DNA from: Clostridiales bacterium
GTDB lineage: Bacteria; Bacillota; Clostridia; Christensenellales; Pumilibacteraceae
Length of the DNA stretch: 5,992 bases
Direction of reading: 5' to 3'
NCBI GenBank assembly: GCA_029069015.1
Contig: JAIEBL010000209.1
Location: forward strand, 1 to 5,992
This document shows, in pieces, positions 5,004 to 5,992 of this stretch (the stretch's first letter is position 1; every line of letters begins with the position of its first letter). The notes beneath the pieces are model-generated. The model saw only the letters and a list, made by a program, of their open reading frames with translations. It was not told the DNA's origin and did no database searches. The position numbers and the translations under genes were made by a program.

Positions 5004-5992
5004 CTATTCCTCGCTGCTCTCGCCCGTCGTCGGCTCTTCCGCTTCCGCCGCCGCGTTTTCCGTTTGCTCGTTTTCCGTAAGGCTTGCGCTCTCTACCGCC
5101 GCTTCCGCATTCTGCGTATCTTCGTCTATGCCGCCGTCCTCGCTATCCGGCTCGTCTGTATCCTCGTATTCGGCGTCGATACTGCGCTTGACCTGCTCTT
5201 TCTCCTCTTGCAGTCTCAATAGATCAGCACGGGAAAAGCTCGTGGGTAGCGGCGTAAACGTTTCGCCCTCGTCGATACTCGTGATTTTCTTGGGGCGCTT
5301 TTTGGGATTGTTGAACCGAATGTTCTTGTTCTTGCGGTCGCGTTCTTGCTGCGCCTTCGCGTCCTGCTCCGATTTCACGTACATATTACGGTTTTTGACG
5401 GCGCCCTCAACGCGGTCGTTGATAAAGCGGTCATACGCCCAATGCGCGTATACCGTCCAAACCAGCATGATATACGAAAAGCCCATGAAGATGAAAAGGC
5501 CGACAATGAACATGCGTATCATGGTGGGCAAGAGCACCAGTAACAGTACGGGAATCGCGCTAAGCAGCAGAATGATCAGATTCTGCGGCAACAACGCAAT
5601 GGAGAACAGAAAGCTGTTTTTGATGAGCGCCCACGTTTTGAGCTTATAGGTCACGGCTTGCGTCGTGATAAACAGCATCATGCTCACGATAAAATAGAAC
5701 TGAATGATGCTCACGACGATACCCAATACGCGCCAAGCCACGTGTATGTTCCTCATGTGGTTATAAATGCCGATATTCGCCAAAACGATAAACAGCGAAA
5801 TTCCCATAATAAGCGACGACCACAAGAAGGGCAAAATATTCTTTTTGATGCCGCGGAAGAAGTGTCCGCCGACGCCGACGCCCTCGCCCCAAACCAATCG
5901 GCGCATAACGTAGAACGCGCCGCTCAATCCGTTACCCGCGACGACGATGAGCGGCATCAGCACGAGGTAGGATTGCAAGTCGTAGCTAAACG
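5004..5992 (-). CDS. YesL/DUF624-like multi-pass membrane protein with long charged C-terminal tail (5' end outside window)
   Basis: The frame is open to the window edge; residues FSYD precede the TTG at 5976-5978, so the true start lies outside. About 329 residues are visible. Numbering from that TTG, hydrophobic spans lie near 3-26, 48-72, 82-108, 127-150 and 153-178, giving about five visible membrane segments. The segment PLIVVAGNGLSGAFYVMRRL followed by GGHFFRGIKKN matches the YesL-type pattern (loop after the first helices, then a [DH]FF-x-x-[IF]-K-x-N motif). HWAYDRFINDRVEGA, after the last helix, fits the family ending. Residues beyond about 200 form a cytoplasmic tail: first strongly basic (QERDRKNKNIRF, PKKRPKKI), then very acidic and Ala/Glu/Thr-rich to the end (about 260-324). 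YesL relatives are often near sugar-uptake or surface-assembly genes, but the function is not established. The closest alternative is an unrelated polytopic membrane protein. Confidence 0.75.
   Translation of the reverse strand, partial: FSYDLQSYLVLMPLIVVAGNGLSGAFYVMRRLVWGEGVGVGGHFFRGIKKNILPFLWSSLIMGISLFIVLANIGIYNHMRNIHVAWRVLGIVVSIIQFYFIVSMMLFITTQAVTYKLKTWALIKNSFLFSIALLPQNLIILLLSAIPVLLLVLLPTMIRMFIVGLFIFMGFSYIMLVWTVYAHWAYDRFINDRVEGAVKNRNMYVKSEQDAKAQQERDRKNKNIRFNNPKKRPKKITSIDEGETFTPLPTSFSRADLLRLQEEKEQVKRSIDAEYEDTDEPDSEDGGIDEDTQNAEAAVESASLTENEQTENAAAEAEEPTTGESSEE

Noticed and set aside
4273..5649. Long open frame on the + strand (458 codons)
   Set aside because: It lies opposite the methyltransferase and membrane-protein genes, both of which have clear family motifs. 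Its translation is Arg/Ser/Phe-rich without domain pattern and it has no good ribosome site, so it is an antisense shadow.

Overview
The window looks like a piece of a Firmicutes genome of moderate, roughly balanced G+C, most likely an uncultured gut-type Clostridia (Christensenellales-like). This placement is inference. It rests on the YesL-like membrane protein, the Clostridia-type HD-domain protein, the strong GAGGA/GGAG ribosome binding sites and a glycine-rich surface protein. No rRNA or other marker gene is present to confirm it.

Layout. Bases 2-694 (+) are the 3' end of a large secreted or surface protein, with a glycine-rich domain end followed by a beta-type extracellular region. Its last two dozen or so codons run into a cluster of short imperfect repeats. 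Bases 695-1061 hold no intact gene. This stretch contains three related GC-rich repeat units (one already inside the end of the coding region), a small out-of-frame remnant that resembles another glycine-rich domain end, a pyrimidine-rich stretch, and a strong intrinsic terminator. Bases 1062-5992 (-) are one compact five-gene transcription unit read right to left: YesL/DUF624-like membrane protein with a charged cytoplasmic tail (5' end off the window), class I SAM methyltransferase, TPR protein, HEAT-like helical protein, and HD-domain phosphohydrolase. The unit ends at the terminator at 1034-1060.

The minus-strand genes are packed with gaps of 2 and 7 nt, one 8-nt overlap and one 41-nt gap, so they are very probably co-transcribed and partly translationally coupled. 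Two are predicted enzymes (methyltransferase and metal-dependent phosphohydrolase) of unknown substrate. Two are alpha-solenoid proteins that usually act as protein-binding scaffolds. One is a membrane protein. A shared pathway cannot be named from the sequence.

The most unusual part is 620-935, where a surface-protein gene appears to have been eroded or interrupted by small repeats. No complete novel defence or mobile system is visible.
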